Assembly (NCBI GenBank): GCA_016932015.1
Contig: JAFGDQ010000063.1
Location: 1-64,000, forward strand
DNA length: 64,000 nt
DNA from: Spirochaetota bacterium
Lineage (GTDB): Bacteria; Spirochaetota; UBA4802; JAFGDQ01
Direction: 5' to 3'
Every line of letters begins with the position of its first letter. Position 1 is the first letter of the stretch. A program made the translations under genes and the position numbers. Of this stretch, positions 30,458-40,539 are shown piece by piece. The notes beneath the pieces were generated by a model. That model made no database searches, had not been told where the DNA came from, and saw only the letters and a list, made by a program, of their open reading frames with translations.

Positions 30458-31522
30458 TTATAATATAATTATTTCCTTGGATGCCTGTGTAAGGTCTTCG
30501 AAACCGTTTTCTGTTACTATTACTACATCCTCTATTCTTATACCGCCTTTCTCAGGTATATAAATACCGGGTTCAACAGTAAATGGAATATTTTTTTTTA
30601 ATCTGAATGTGCTTCCGCCCTTTATGGCCGGGCTTTCGTGAACTTCAAGGCCTATCCCGTGGCCGAGCGAATGGCCGAATTCCCGGCCGTATCCTGACCC
30701 GGCAATTACATCCCTTGCTATACCGTCAAGTTTACCTGTGGTAATGCCGGGTTTAACTGATGAGATTGCCTTTTCCTGGGCAGTCCTGACAATGTTGTAT
30801 ATCTTTTCAAATTCGGGTTCTATACTACCTGCAAATACAGTTCGTGTCAAGTCTGAATTATATCCATTAAAAGTGCATCCCATGTCAATTAATAAAATAT
30901 CTCCATGCCGGATTTTTTTTGACATTGATGTTATATAATGAGGCATGGAGGAGCCTTTGCCGGAAGCGACAATTGAATCGAATGAGGATTTGGTGCATCC
31001 GTTTTTTCTGTAAAAATATTCTATTTCAACCGCAATATCCCATTCCAGGATTCCGGGTTTTATTATTTTGAGGAGATGAGCGAAACATTTATCAGCAATT
31101 TCAACAGCTTTTCTAAGAGTATTTATTTCGTTTTCATCTTTTATTATTCTCAGTGAATCGATTTCATCTGCGCCCGGAATAAGCTTTATTTTACCCAGGT
31201 TGTTATTTAGAGACTGGTAACCGGATAGCGGAATTGAATAATCTATGTATAACCGTTTTTTTTTAACGGTTTTCAGTATATCTTTAAGAGAATCCGGCAG
31301 GCCGGTTGTCATTTGAATAATTTCTATTGATTCCGGAAGCAGGGAAGACGCGTATTCTGTGTATCTTGAATCCGTAATAAAGAATATTTGTTTATCATCA
31401 ATAACAATATTGGCATATGTTCCGCCAAATCCTGTCAGGTATTTAATATTTGTCAGATTTGAAATTAAATACGGGAATTTTTTACTTTTTATAAGATTTG
31501 TCTGTAGTTTTTTTAGTCTCAT
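30458..31522 (-). CDS. M24 family Xaa-Pro peptidase
   Basis: DILLIDMGCTFNGYNSDLTRTVF, GHSLGHGIGLEVHESP, FTVEPGIYIPEKGGIRIEDVVIVTENG. Confidence 0.93.
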   Translation of the reverse strand: MRLKKLQTNLIKSKKFPYLISNLTNIKYLTGFGGTYANIVIDDKQIFFITDSRYTEYASSLLPESIEIIQMTTGLPDSLKDILKTVKKKRLYIDYSIPLSGYQSLNNNLGKIKLIPGADEIDSLRIIKDENEINTLRKAVEIADKCFAHLLKIIKPGILEWDIAVEIEYFYRKNGCTKSSFDSIVASGKGSSMPHYITSMSKKIRHGDILLIDMGCTFNGYNSDLTRTVFAGSIEPEFEKIYNIVRTAQEKAISSVKPGITTGKLDGIARDVIAGSGYGREFGHSLGHGIGLEVHESPAIKGGSTFRLKKNIPFTVEPGIYIPEKGGIRIEDVVIVTENGFEDLTQASKEIIIL

Positions 31523-31572
31523 ATGTTCTATTAAGAAATTTAAAATGAAATTTTAAGTTTGATTCTGAAATA

Positions 31573-32031
31573 TTATTTTCCGGATGTTTTCAGATTTGTT
31601 AAATAGTTATGAAGAGCTTCGATTCCTGTCAGGTAGGAAAAATAGCCGAAGCCTGATATCTGCCCGATACAGACAGGAGCGATAAATGATTTTTTTCTGT
31701 AATCTTCTCTTGAATGAATGTTGGATAAGTGTACTTCAACTGCAGGAATACCTGTACCTTTAATTGCGTCAGCAATAGCTATTGAAGTGTGGGTATATGC
31801 GCCGGGGTTTATTACCAAACCGCTGCATTCCCGGTTTTCCTGAATAAGACCGATAATATTTCCTTCGCTGTTTGACTGGAAGATCTTTGTTTTAATGTTA
31901 AGCTTGCCGGATAATTCTGTTATTGCTTTATTTATATCATCAAGAGTCATGTGCCCGTAAATTTCCGGTTCTCTTGTCCCGAGGAGGTTGAGGTTGGGTC
32001 CGTGAATTATAAGTATTGCAGGGGCATGCAT
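31573..32031 (-). CDS. aroQ: 3-dehydroquinate dehydratase, type II
   Basis: [65 protein letters not shown]. Confidence 0.96.
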   Translation of the reverse strand: MHAPAILIIHGPNLNLLGTREPEIYGHMTLDDINKAITELSGKLNIKTKIFQSNSEGNIIGLIQENRECSGLVINPGAYTHTSIAIADAIKGTGIPAVEVHLSNIHSREDYRKKSFIAPVCIGQISGFGYFSYLTGIEALHNYLTNLKTSGK

Positions 32032-32044
32032 TTGTCTCTTTTCC

Positions 32045-34900
32045 CTATTCCGCGGTTATTTTATTTCCGGTTTTATAACCGAAATAATCTGCAAGGTTTT
32101 CAGCCTGTATCCGGAGAAGCCTGTTTTCACTTTTATTGATAATATCCATAAGCATTTTTCTGGATAATTCGATATCTCCCATTTCGTTGGATAAAATGGA
32201 AAGGTCGATTTTACCCATCATGGCAAATTTGCTATCCGTATCGTTTTTTTCCGATAGTTCCCTGAAATACTGGAAAGCCAGTCTGGAATTTTTATTTTTC
32301 AACAGGCTGATCAATCCGAGCGTGTAAACAGCTTCATCCCTGTATTTGCTTTCAATATCGGCAATTTTCCGGAAATAATAATAGGAAGTCTTGTATTTAT
32401 TGGTATTAAAATATAATTTCCCATACATATAGTTTAAAAATACTGTGTTGCCGTAATAGTTTTTCAGATAACCTGCAAATTTATTAAAGTTCGGTATATC
32501 ATTATTCCTGTAATAGAATAGAAGGTTCTCCTTTATAACTGCCTCTGCATATTCAGATGTTCTGATTTTTTTCAATGATTTATCTGTCATTGAAACAGCA
32601 TCTTTGTCATTGCCTGTCCTGAAATGAATTAAAATAAGCAATGCATCTTTTCTTGGCTGAAGATTTTTATTTTTTATATCTTTAAGATTTGCAAGCGCTT
32701 CTTCGTATTTTTCTTCTTTGATATTTAATTCCGCGGTTTCAATTTTTGCGGAGTCAACAAAGGCTGATGACGGATAGTCATTTATAATTGTTGAGAGATA
32801 ATAATACGCATTATGATAATCTTTATTTTGTATGTAATACAGGCTCAGGTCATAAAGAGCTTCAGTGTAAAAACCGTTGTTTCCTTTTATCAGATCGGCT
32901 GCTCTGACTGCGGTTGTTATGTCATTGATCTGAAGCGAAGATTTTGCCGTAATAAGAAGGTCGCCCGCGGATAAGTCGTCGAGTCTCCATACTGAATATG
33001 AATCCAAAGCTTTTTTATATTCATTGGTTTTAAAATAGCTTTTACCGAGTAACAACTGAACCTGCTTTGCGGTATAATCATCCATTGGGGGAATACTGTT
33101 CTCTGTTTCAGATATTGTAATTATTTTCCGGTATTTTTCCGTCTTTTCAAGTGATATCAGATAGTACAGAAAAACAGATGAGGCATTCTGTCTCCACTGC
33201 ACTGAAAGATACTGCCTGTAATATTTTTCAGCGTTTGAGTATTCCTTTTTTACAAATGCATCGTCTCCCCGGCTCAGTAATACTCTCCCAGCGGCAGGTG
33301 TTTTATTGTAATTGCTTACTATAAGATCAAAATACTTCCGGCCGGACTTTTTATTTTTTTCAAGTATTTCCGCATATTCATAGATTACGTCTTCTGCTTT
33401 ATTTTCATTTTTATAGTATTTGATGATAGTTGATATGGTTTTTTCCGCATTCTTATAATCTTTTTCCCCTGTATACAAATGAAGCAGCCGGACATAAGCT
33501 TTATATCTGTTTTCAATGTTTTTAATATTTATGTATTTTTTTAAAGTGGCAACTGCTTTTTCCGGCTGATTGTTTTCCGAATATGCAATGCCAAGATAAA
33601 AGCCGGTTTCATTTATATATTTCGAGAAAGGATTGACCTGCTTAACTTTGTCAAACGCACTGATTGCTCTTTTGAAATCCTTTTTTTCAAGATATACTCT
33701 TCCGATCAGGAAATGTATACTGTCTATATTTTTATCGTAAGCGTAGTTTTTCAGTAATTCTTCCAGTATGGTTTCAGCTTCTTCGAGTCTGTTAGTCTTA
33801 ATATATGCATTGCTGAGCATTACAAGAGCCTGTTTTTTAAAATCAGAAGACTCAAATTCGACTGCCTCTTTTAAGCATTTGATTGCTTCCCCGATATTGT
33901 CATCAAAGTATAATTTTGAAAGTTCCATTAAGGACCGGCTTCTTAATGCCGGATTCGCGTCGGAATTTCTTATCTGTTCAAACAGTACTGCTGCTTCTTT
34001 TGTTTTTGCTTCTTTAAGGTATATTATTGCGAGTTCGAATTTGGCGCTGAATATCCATTTCGAATCCTTTGCAATGGATAGAAATGATTCCAGATGCATA
34101 GAGGCAAAATTAAGGTTCGCGAGTTTTATGTATGAGATTGCCCTGTAGTACTGAACATCGCTGAAAGGCCTTTCTCCGATCAGGCTTTCATCCATGTCAG
34201 AAAATATTTTTATCGCTGTTTTATTTTTTCCCTGAATCTGATGGGATCTTCCTGTAATCAATATCGCGGTGGAGCGGATTTTTGTGTCTGTATTTGAATG
34301 CAGAAGCGGTTTAAGAAAATCAATAGCTTCATCATACTTCCCGGTAAGGAAATACGCTTCTCCAATATTTAACCTTTGCTGACCGGTTTTTTCTTTGTCA
34401 GAGCACTTGCTGAATGCTTTCATCCATTCAATAATTGCCTCATCATATCTCTGCTGGCTGAAGTATATTCTGCCTATGCGGTCATATGCTTTTACTGTAT
34501 ATTCATCATTTTTGCTTATTGAAATGAATCTTTTGAATTCCTGAATGGATTTTATATTTTCGTTCTGCTGATATAATGATTCAGCTATCCAATATCTTGC
34601 AAGAGAGCATAATTCCATGCTGGTGCAGACTGTCATAAAGCGGTTGAATTCAAAAATCGCGGATTTATATCTTTTCTGGTTAAAGATGGAAAGCGCAAGA
34701 TAATACCATGCTTTTTCCCTGTATCCGTTACTTTCTTCATCTACAATCTTTCTGAGCAGTAATTCGGATGAAGCGTAATTGCCGGATTTGAATGCTTCCA
34801 GCGCCTGATCGAATAAAACCTGTGAATAATCTGCTGCAAAAAGATGGGGTGTGGTTATAATAATAGATATAAAAATTAAAACTAAGAATGCTTTTCTCAT
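32045..34900 (-). CDS. Large exported TPR-repeat protein
   Basis: 951 aa, signal peptide, many TPR-like units. Confidence 0.85.
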   Translation of the reverse strand: MRKAFLVLIFISIIITTPHLFAADYSQVLFDQALEAFKSGNYASSELLLRKIVDEESNGYREKAWYYLALSIFNQKRYKSAIFEFNRFMTVCTSMELCSLARYWIAESLYQQNENIKSIQEFKRFISISKNDEYTVKAYDRIGRIYFSQQRYDEAIIEWMKAFSKCSDKEKTGQQRLNIGEAYFLTGKYDEAIDFLKPLLHSNTDTKIRSTAILITGRSHQIQGKNKTAIKIFSDMDESLIGERPFSDVQYYRAISYIKLANLNFASMHLESFLSIAKDSKWIFSAKFELAIIYLKEAKTKEAAVLFEQIRNSDANPALRSRSLMELSKLYFDDNIGEAIKCLKEAVEFESSDFKKQALVMLSNAYIKTNRLEEAETILEELLKNYAYDKNIDSIHFLIGRVYLEKKDFKRAISAFDKVKQVNPFSKYINETGFYLGIAYSENNQPEKAVATLKKYINIKNIENRYKAYVRLLHLYTGEKDYKNAEKTISTIIKYYKNENKAEDVIYEYAEILEKNKKSGRKYFDLIVSNYNKTPAAGRVLLSRGDDAFVKKEYSNAEKYYRQYLSVQWRQNASSVFLYYLISLEKTEKYRKIITISETENSIPPMDDYTAKQVQLLLGKSYFKTNEYKKALDSYSVWRLDDLSAGDLLITAKSSLQINDITTAVRAADLIKGNNGFYTEALYDLSLYYIQNKDYHNAYYYLSTIINDYPSSAFVDSAKIETAELNIKEEKYEEALANLKDIKNKNLQPRKDALLILIHFRTGNDKDAVSMTDKSLKKIRTSEYAEAVIKENLLFYYRNNDIPNFNKFAGYLKNYYGNTVFLNYMYGKLYFNTNKYKTSYYYFRKIADIESKYRDEAVYTLGLISLLKNKNSRLAFQYFRELSEKNDTDSKFAMMGKIDLSILSNEMGDIELSRKMLMDIINKSENRLLRIQAENLADYFGYKTGNKITAE

Positions 34901-35165
34901 AAAAAAATGAACCGGATTATGATGTTTAAAATTGTTAATTACTGCGACTGCGAAGCGGTCTTGTATGCGGCTTTACAACAGCTGTGCAGTTGTTACTATA
35001 TTAAAGATGCAGTATTTTGAAGAATTAGTCAATATTATTATTTCTTATATAATATTTTATTTATATTTAAATTCATTGGAAAAATACTGTATTTTATCGC
35101 AGGAAAAGGCAGTTTTAATACTTTAAGAAGAATATTATGCGGAAAATATCACTGTTGCAGTTAAT

Positions 35166-35199
35166 TGAAAAACGGCTGCTTCTCTTGAGGCAGCCGTTC
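35166..35199 (-). terminator. Rho-independent terminator downstream of argS
   Basis: AACGGCTGC/GCAGCCGTT 9-bp stem followed on the minus strand by TTTTC. Confidence 0.8.
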
Positions 35200-35236
35200 A
35201 TTGAAAAGACTGATTATATAATTTTTGCGGCCCTTT

Positions 35237-36901
35237 TTACATGGATTCAGGTGCTGATATGCCGAGTAAATGCAGGCCGTTTTTCAGTATAATTTTTACT
35301 CCTTCGCATAACGCGAGATATGTATTTGTCATTACACTGTCATCTGAAAGAACCCGGTGTTCAGTATAAAATTTATGATACTTCTGGGCAAGTTTCAGCA
35401 GATACGACGCAATTCTGTGAGGTTCAGCCTTTTCAGCTGCGTCATAAATGTCTTCCGGGAAGCGTACCATGAGCTTCATGAGGGATATTGTTTCCGGATT
35501 ATTGAGATGTTCGGTTGATGATTTTTCCGGATTATATTTAAAACCTCTTTTTTCGGCTTCGCGGAATATTGAGCATATTCTGGCATGCGCGTACTGCAGG
35601 TAAAATACCGGATTCTCCGAACTTTCTCTCTTAGCCAGCTCAATATCAAAATCAAGATGACTGTCCATTGTCCTCATGATGAAGAAATATCTCGCAACGT
35701 CTGTGCCGATATCCCCGATCAGGTCTTTCATTAGCGAGAATTTGCCCAGGCGTTTGGACATCTTTTTTATTTCGCCCTGCATCAGGAGATTGACCTGCTG
35801 AACAATGAGTATCTTCAGTTTGTCTTCCGGGTGTCCCATAGCCTGTATCGCGCCTTTGAGCCTGGCTATATAACCGTGATGGTCGGGCCCCCATATGTCG
35901 ATCAGGCGGTCATAGCCCCTGTCTATTTTATTTTTGTGATAAGCGATGTCCGCCAGGAGATATGTAGGCCTGCCGTCCTCTCTTACTACAACTCTGTCCT
36001 TGTCATCTCCGAAGTCGGTTGAGCGGAATATTTTTTTCCCTTCCTCTTCATAAATCATTCCTTTTTCTTCCAGCAATGCGAGAGTACTCTCAACATCGCC
36101 ATTCCGGTGCAATGTCTTTTCAGAAAAGAATGTTCGATAATTTATATTAAAACTTTCAAGATCATTTTTCTGCCCGGCTACGTTATGTTCAATAGCTTTT
36201 GCAGCAAAGAAATCAATTAATTCATCTTCATCTGCAATTGTATTGATCTCATCGGAATATTTTCCACATTCTTCCGCTATTTCTTTTATATATTCACCTT
36301 GATAACCCTGTTCCGGAAATTCAACTTCTTCGCCTGATAATTCCCTATATCTTGCGAGAACGGATTTCCCGAGCAGATAAACCTGGTTGCCGTGATCGTT
36401 TATGTAATATTCCCTGTCGACAGTATTTCCTGCGGCTTCGAGCAGGTTGGCGATTGTATCTCCGACTGCTGCCGCCCTGGCAGATACCACATTTAACGGG
36501 CCGGTCGGATTAGCGGAAACGAATTCAATGTTTATTCTTTCCGGATTTTTTTTATCGAATTTCCCGTACTGATCAGCCTCTTTCCTGATATTCATAAGGC
36601 ATTGATGAAGAAAATCCGTTGAAAGAAAAATATTTATAAAGCCCGGCTTCACGACCTCAACCTTTTCGATTATTTTGCTTCCCTCAATAAATTCTTTCAT
36701 TGTGTTGCCGATCTCTATCGGGGATTTGCGCAGCAGTTTTGCCGATTCAAGAGCGAATGAAGACGCGTAATCACCAAAGCGTTCCTCTTTCGGATATTCT
36801 ATTCTAATTTCAGGCAGGCCGGTATTTTCCAGCTTATTCGCGTTAACGGCTGATTCGCAGGCTTTGGTTATAATATTTTTTACTTCATCTCTTACAAGCA
36901 A
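35237..36901 (-). CDS. argS: Arginyl-tRNA synthetase with non-canonical HIGH motif
   Basis: IEFVSANPTGPLNVVSARAAAVGD; KKMSKRLGKFSLMKDLI; DVARYFFIMRTMDSHLDFDIELA; anticodon-binding C-terminus. Confidence 0.95.
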   Translation of the reverse strand: MLVRDEVKNIITKACESAVNANKLENTGLPEIRIEYPKEERFGDYASSFALESAKLLRKSPIEIGNTMKEFIEGSKIIEKVEVVKPGFINIFLSTDFLHQCLMNIRKEADQYGKFDKKNPERINIEFVSANPTGPLNVVSARAAAVGDTIANLLEAAGNTVDREYYINDHGNQVYLLGKSVLARYRELSGEEVEFPEQGYQGEYIKEIAEECGKYSDEINTIADEDELIDFFAAKAIEHNVAGQKNDLESFNINYRTFFSEKTLHRNGDVESTLALLEEKGMIYEEEGKKIFRSTDFGDDKDRVVVREDGRPTYLLADIAYHKNKIDRGYDRLIDIWGPDHHGYIARLKGAIQAMGHPEDKLKILIVQQVNLLMQGEIKKMSKRLGKFSLMKDLIGDIGTDVARYFFIMRTMDSHLDFDIELAKRESSENPVFYLQYAHARICSIFREAEKRGFKYNPEKSSTEHLNNPETISLMKLMVRFPEDIYDAAEKAEPHRIASYLLKLAQKYHKFYTEHRVLSDDSVMTNTYLALCEGVKIILKNGLHLLGISAPESM

Positions 36902-37232
36902 TTTAGGACCTCTTTGGCTTATGATTCAGTTTCCGGGAATATTTTATTCTCAGCAGTATTTTCTGAACCTTTTTATAAAAACGCATTTATTTCCATTAAA
37001 TTATTTGTCAACACTATAATAAAAAACTTGAAATTATGTTGACATTCGGAAAAAATTTGCAGGAATACAGGAATAATATTCAACTATTCAAATCTCAATA
37101 AAGCAGCTGTTTTCTGTCTCCGGTGAGTTTTGACAGGAGGCGGATTTCCAGACCAAAGGCATAAAAATGCCGTCTTTATAATCGGATAAATTGTACGATT
37201 AATAATCCTTTAAAGAAGAGGCGAATTTATTC

Positions 37233-39242
37233 ATGGCAAACGAATTCCTTAAAATGGACAAAAGCCGTATATATGCGCTGATTATTTCGCTGGTTATTTT
37301 CATTTTTATAGCACTTGTTTATAGCCAGCTTACCCTGCTTGACGGACTGGAAAACAATTCTGTTGACTTCAAGTTTTATATAAGGGCTCCTGAGCAGAAA
37401 TCGGAAAAGATCAAACAGGGTGTCAGTATTATAAAAAGGAATCCGCTCGCAAGAGAGGATATCATAATACTCGGTATTGATGAAAACACAATAAGGGCGT
37501 TTAATGAGATCGGTATAAACTGGCCTTTTCCATGGAATGTGCATGAAAAATTTACAAGGTTTGTGGGATCCGGAAAGCCGCTTGCTCTGCTGTTTGACGT
37601 TATGTTTCTTGATCATAAGGAACATGAAAATGAATTTGCCGCGGCTGTAAAAGATGCCGGGAATGTTTTTATAGATTATCCGTTTGAGGTAACCGAATAT
37701 GACAGGAAATATGTGGATCATGAAGAACGGATGAAAATTCTGAACACGCTCCGTTTTGACCTTGATCCGGATGATGTTTATGAGGAATGGATAAATGAAG
37801 CAGTGCCTCCTGTCCCTGTACTCGCTGAAGCTGCATTGGGAGTTGGATTCGCGAACGTCAGGACCGATCCTGATCATATTAACCGCAAGATGCCGCTTAT
37901 AATTAAATATAACGGACACTATTATCCTTCAGTTGACCTGCTTGTAGTCATGCATTATTTCGGTATCTCCGGAAATGATATTGAAATAAAGATTGGTGAT
38001 TACATTAAACTAAAGAATCTCCCTGTTGAAAAAATGGCTAAACCCAATAAAGCCCGTACAATTGAGATACCTGTTGATGAGCAGGGATTTATGGATATTA
38101 ATTTTGTCGGAGGATTCGGCAGCTATAATTATTATCCGTATCATTATTTTTATCAGGATGGTGTTTTTGACAATCCTTCCCTGCAGAATAAAATTCTTCT
38201 TGTTGCGGCATTTGCTACTACGGGAATAGCGACTGACATTCACAAGTCACCGTATGGTGAGATGTTTGGAATTGAACATAAGGCAAACGCGCTTAATACT
38301 GTTCTGAACCAGAATTTTATTCTTAAACTTAAAACATGGCAGAATGTTTTTATTCTTTTTATGATTGCTGTTATTCTGGGTTTTTTCCTGCCGAGAATAT
38401 CAATAATCAAGTCAATACTGCTGACAGGGGCACTGGTATTGCTTTATTTTGTCGGTTCTCAGGTATTTTTTGAAACAATTAATCTTATTACTGCAACAGC
38501 CACGCCTGTTATTCAAATAGGGTTAACATTTACTATAATTATTGCCTACAGGGTTATTACCGAGCAGAAGGAAAAAAGATTCATCAGGCAAACTTTTTCC
38601 AAACTTGTAGCGAAATCTATTGTTGACGAGCTGCTGCAGGACCCTGAAAAATTGAAACTCGGCGGTGACAAGAAAATTCTGACTGTACTTTTTTCCGACA
38701 TAAGGGGATTTACCACTCTTTCCGAAAAGATGACGCCTGAAGGTCTGGTTGAACATCTGAATGAGTATCTGGAGGCAATGACCAATATTGTTATAAAATA
38801 TGAAGGCACGCTTGATAAATATGTGGGCGATGAAATAATGGCTTTCTGGGGAGCTCCTGTTCCGCAGGAGGAACACGCTCTTCTCGCATGCAAGGCTGCC
38901 GTTGAGATGATGGACGTGCTGCATAGGCTGAATGAAAAATGGACTTCTCTGCCTGAACCTAAACCTGCTCTTGATATAGGAATAGGCTTGAATACAGGAG
39001 ATATGGTTGTCGCTTTAATGGGATCCTCGTCACGTATGGATTACACATTGATGGGTGATAACGTTAATCTAGGCGCAAGGCTTGAGGGAACGAACAAACA
39101 GTACAGAACAAATATAATAATAAGTGAATTCACCTATGAACAGGTAAAAGACTTTGTAACTGCCAGAGAACTGGACCTTGTAAGAGTAAAAGGTAAGGAA
39201 CTTCCGGTTAAGATATATGAGCTTATTGATGTGAAATTATAA
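37233..39242 (+). CDS. CHASE2-domain class III adenylate/guanylate cyclase
   Basis: N-terminal TM plus CHASE2-type sensor, three TMs, VLFSDIRGFTTLSEKM...YVGDEIMAFWGAP...IGLNTGDMVVALMGSSSRMDYTLMGDNVNLGARLE. Confidence 0.94.
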   Translation: MANEFLKMDKSRIYALIISLVIFIFIALVYSQLTLLDGLENNSVDFKFYIRAPEQKSEKIKQGVSIIKRNPLAREDIIILGIDENTIRAFNEIGINWPFPWNVHEKFTRFVGSGKPLALLFDVMFLDHKEHENEFAAAVKDAGNVFIDYPFEVTEYDRKYVDHEERMKILNTLRFDLDPDDVYEEWINEAVPPVPVLAEAALGVGFANVRTDPDHINRKMPLIIKYNGHYYPSVDLLVVMHYFGISGNDIEIKIGDYIKLKNLPVEKMAKPNKARTIEIPVDEQGFMDINFVGGFGSYNYYPYHYFYQDGVFDNPSLQNKILLVAAFATTGIATDIHKSPYGEMFGIEHKANALNTVLNQNFILKLKTWQNVFILFMIAVILGFFLPRISIIKSILLTGALVLLYFVGSQVFFETINLITATATPVIQIGLTFTIIIAYRVITEQKEKRFIRQTFSKLVAKSIVDELLQDPEKLKLGGDKKILTVLFSDIRGFTTLSEKMTPEGLVEHLNEYLEAMTNIVIKYEGTLDKYVGDEIMAFWGAPVPQEEHALLACKAAVEMMDVLHRLNEKWTSLPEPKPALDIGIGLNTGDMVVALMGSSSRMDYTLMGDNVNLGARLEGTNKQYRTNIIISEFTYEQVKDFVTARELDLVRVKGKELPVKIYELIDVKL

Positions 39243-39264
39243 ATTTAAGAAAAAAAACGGTTAA

Positions 39265-39299
39265 AAGCTGAACTGTTATATATGCTTCCTGTTCAGCTT
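39265..39299 (+). terminator. Stem-loop after cyclase gene, possible terminator
   Basis: AAGCTGAAC/GTTCAGCTT 9-bp arms; weak T tract. Confidence 0.4.
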
Positions 39300-39319
39300 A
39301 TTAATTTTACCAATACACG

Positions 39320-40477
39320 ATGATTAAGACAAAAATAGATACTATTCAGGAACGGAACAGGATTACCGGAAAAATTATTAACACAATAATTCAGAGGAAT
39401 AATTTTTTAATCTGCGGGCATTTGAATCCTGATGAAGACTGTATCTCATCAATGACTGCTTTTGCGATTCTTCTTACAAAGTTTGATAAATCAGTTCAGA
39501 TATATATTGACGGTTATGTTAATAAAAATCTGGACTACCTGCTTAAGATATGCAGATTTAACTCCATCAGAATTATTAACAGTAAAAGTAATATTAAAAA
39601 GGGTATTGATACTATAGTTCTCTGCGATACGGCAAAGAAGTCAATGCTTGATATTAACAGCAGAATAGAAAAATTACTGAAAAGTAAGGATATAGTAAAA
39701 ATTGAAATTGATCACCATATTGGAAGAGACAGCGAATATATAGGCGATCCCGGCTCCTGCCTCGTGGATGAGGCGTCTTCTGCAAGTGAACTCGTGGGGT
39801 TCATTGCTTTAAAGCTGAGAAATATGAAAAACATTCTTATGGAGCATTTCATTCTTGACCCGTTTTCCAGGAATTTTATTCTGGCCATTCTGACAGGAAT
39901 TGTCGGTGATACGAATATGGGATTATATCTGAAGTCAAGACGTGAAAAAAAATATTATGAGATTTTCTCGAATATGTATAATGAAATGCTGATGAAACTT
40001 ACAGTAAAGGAAACCAATTTAAACAGGATTGAAGATGTTTCAAATGCGTTGCATCGTCTGACAATACAGGAGGAACAATTATACGCTTATCTTGTTTCCA
40101 AAAAACAAAGCAGTAAATTATTCAGCTATATTATTGTTAATAAAGTGGAGATGGAGGAAATAAATAATAAGTTCGATTATGATGTTTTTATTACTGACGT
40201 AAAACATGTTGCGGATGAACTTGCTGAAGACAGCGGAAAATTAAGTTTAATTGTTTATTATGATAATCACGAAAATGCGGATCTTTATCAGTTCAGAATG
40301 AGACGATCATTTAATTATAAAAAAATTGATTTAAGAAATGTAATAGAGATACTAAATATTGCGGACGGCGGCGGCCACGCCGGAGCCATTGGTTTCAGGT
40401 TCCCCTCAAAAGATATAGAAGATATCGATCAATATACGGAAACTGTCATCAGCGAAGTTGAAAAAGGATTCAAGTAG
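39320..40477 (+). CDS. DHH-family phosphoesterase (nanoRNase/pAp phosphatase-like)
   Basis: CGHLNPDEDCISSMTAF, IEIDHHIGRDSEYIG, ILTGIVGDTNMG, GGGHAGAIGFRF. Confidence 0.88.
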   Translation: MIKTKIDTIQERNRITGKIINTIIQRNNFLICGHLNPDEDCISSMTAFAILLTKFDKSVQIYIDGYVNKNLDYLLKICRFNSIRIINSKSNIKKGIDTIVLCDTAKKSMLDINSRIEKLLKSKDIVKIEIDHHIGRDSEYIGDPGSCLVDEASSASELVGFIALKLRNMKNILMEHFILDPFSRNFILAILTGIVGDTNMGLYLKSRREKKYYEIFSNMYNEMLMKLTVKETNLNRIEDVSNALHRLTIQEEQLYAYLVSKKQSSKLFSYIIVNKVEMEEINNKFDYDVFITDVKHVADELAEDSGKLSLIVYYDNHENADLYQFRMRRSFNYKKIDLRNVIEILNIADGGGHAGAIGFRFPSKDIEDIDQYTETVISEVEKGFK

Positions 40478-40539
40478 AATTATAAAAATATGGTGACTGT
40501 TCAGCTGTTATTAATTTATAAGCAAAAGCCATTATGACA

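Noticed and set aside
37227-37919. 230-aa minus-strand ORF opposite the CHASE2 cyclase
   Set aside because: Antisense to a strongly supported gene; composition looks like reverse-complement translation.
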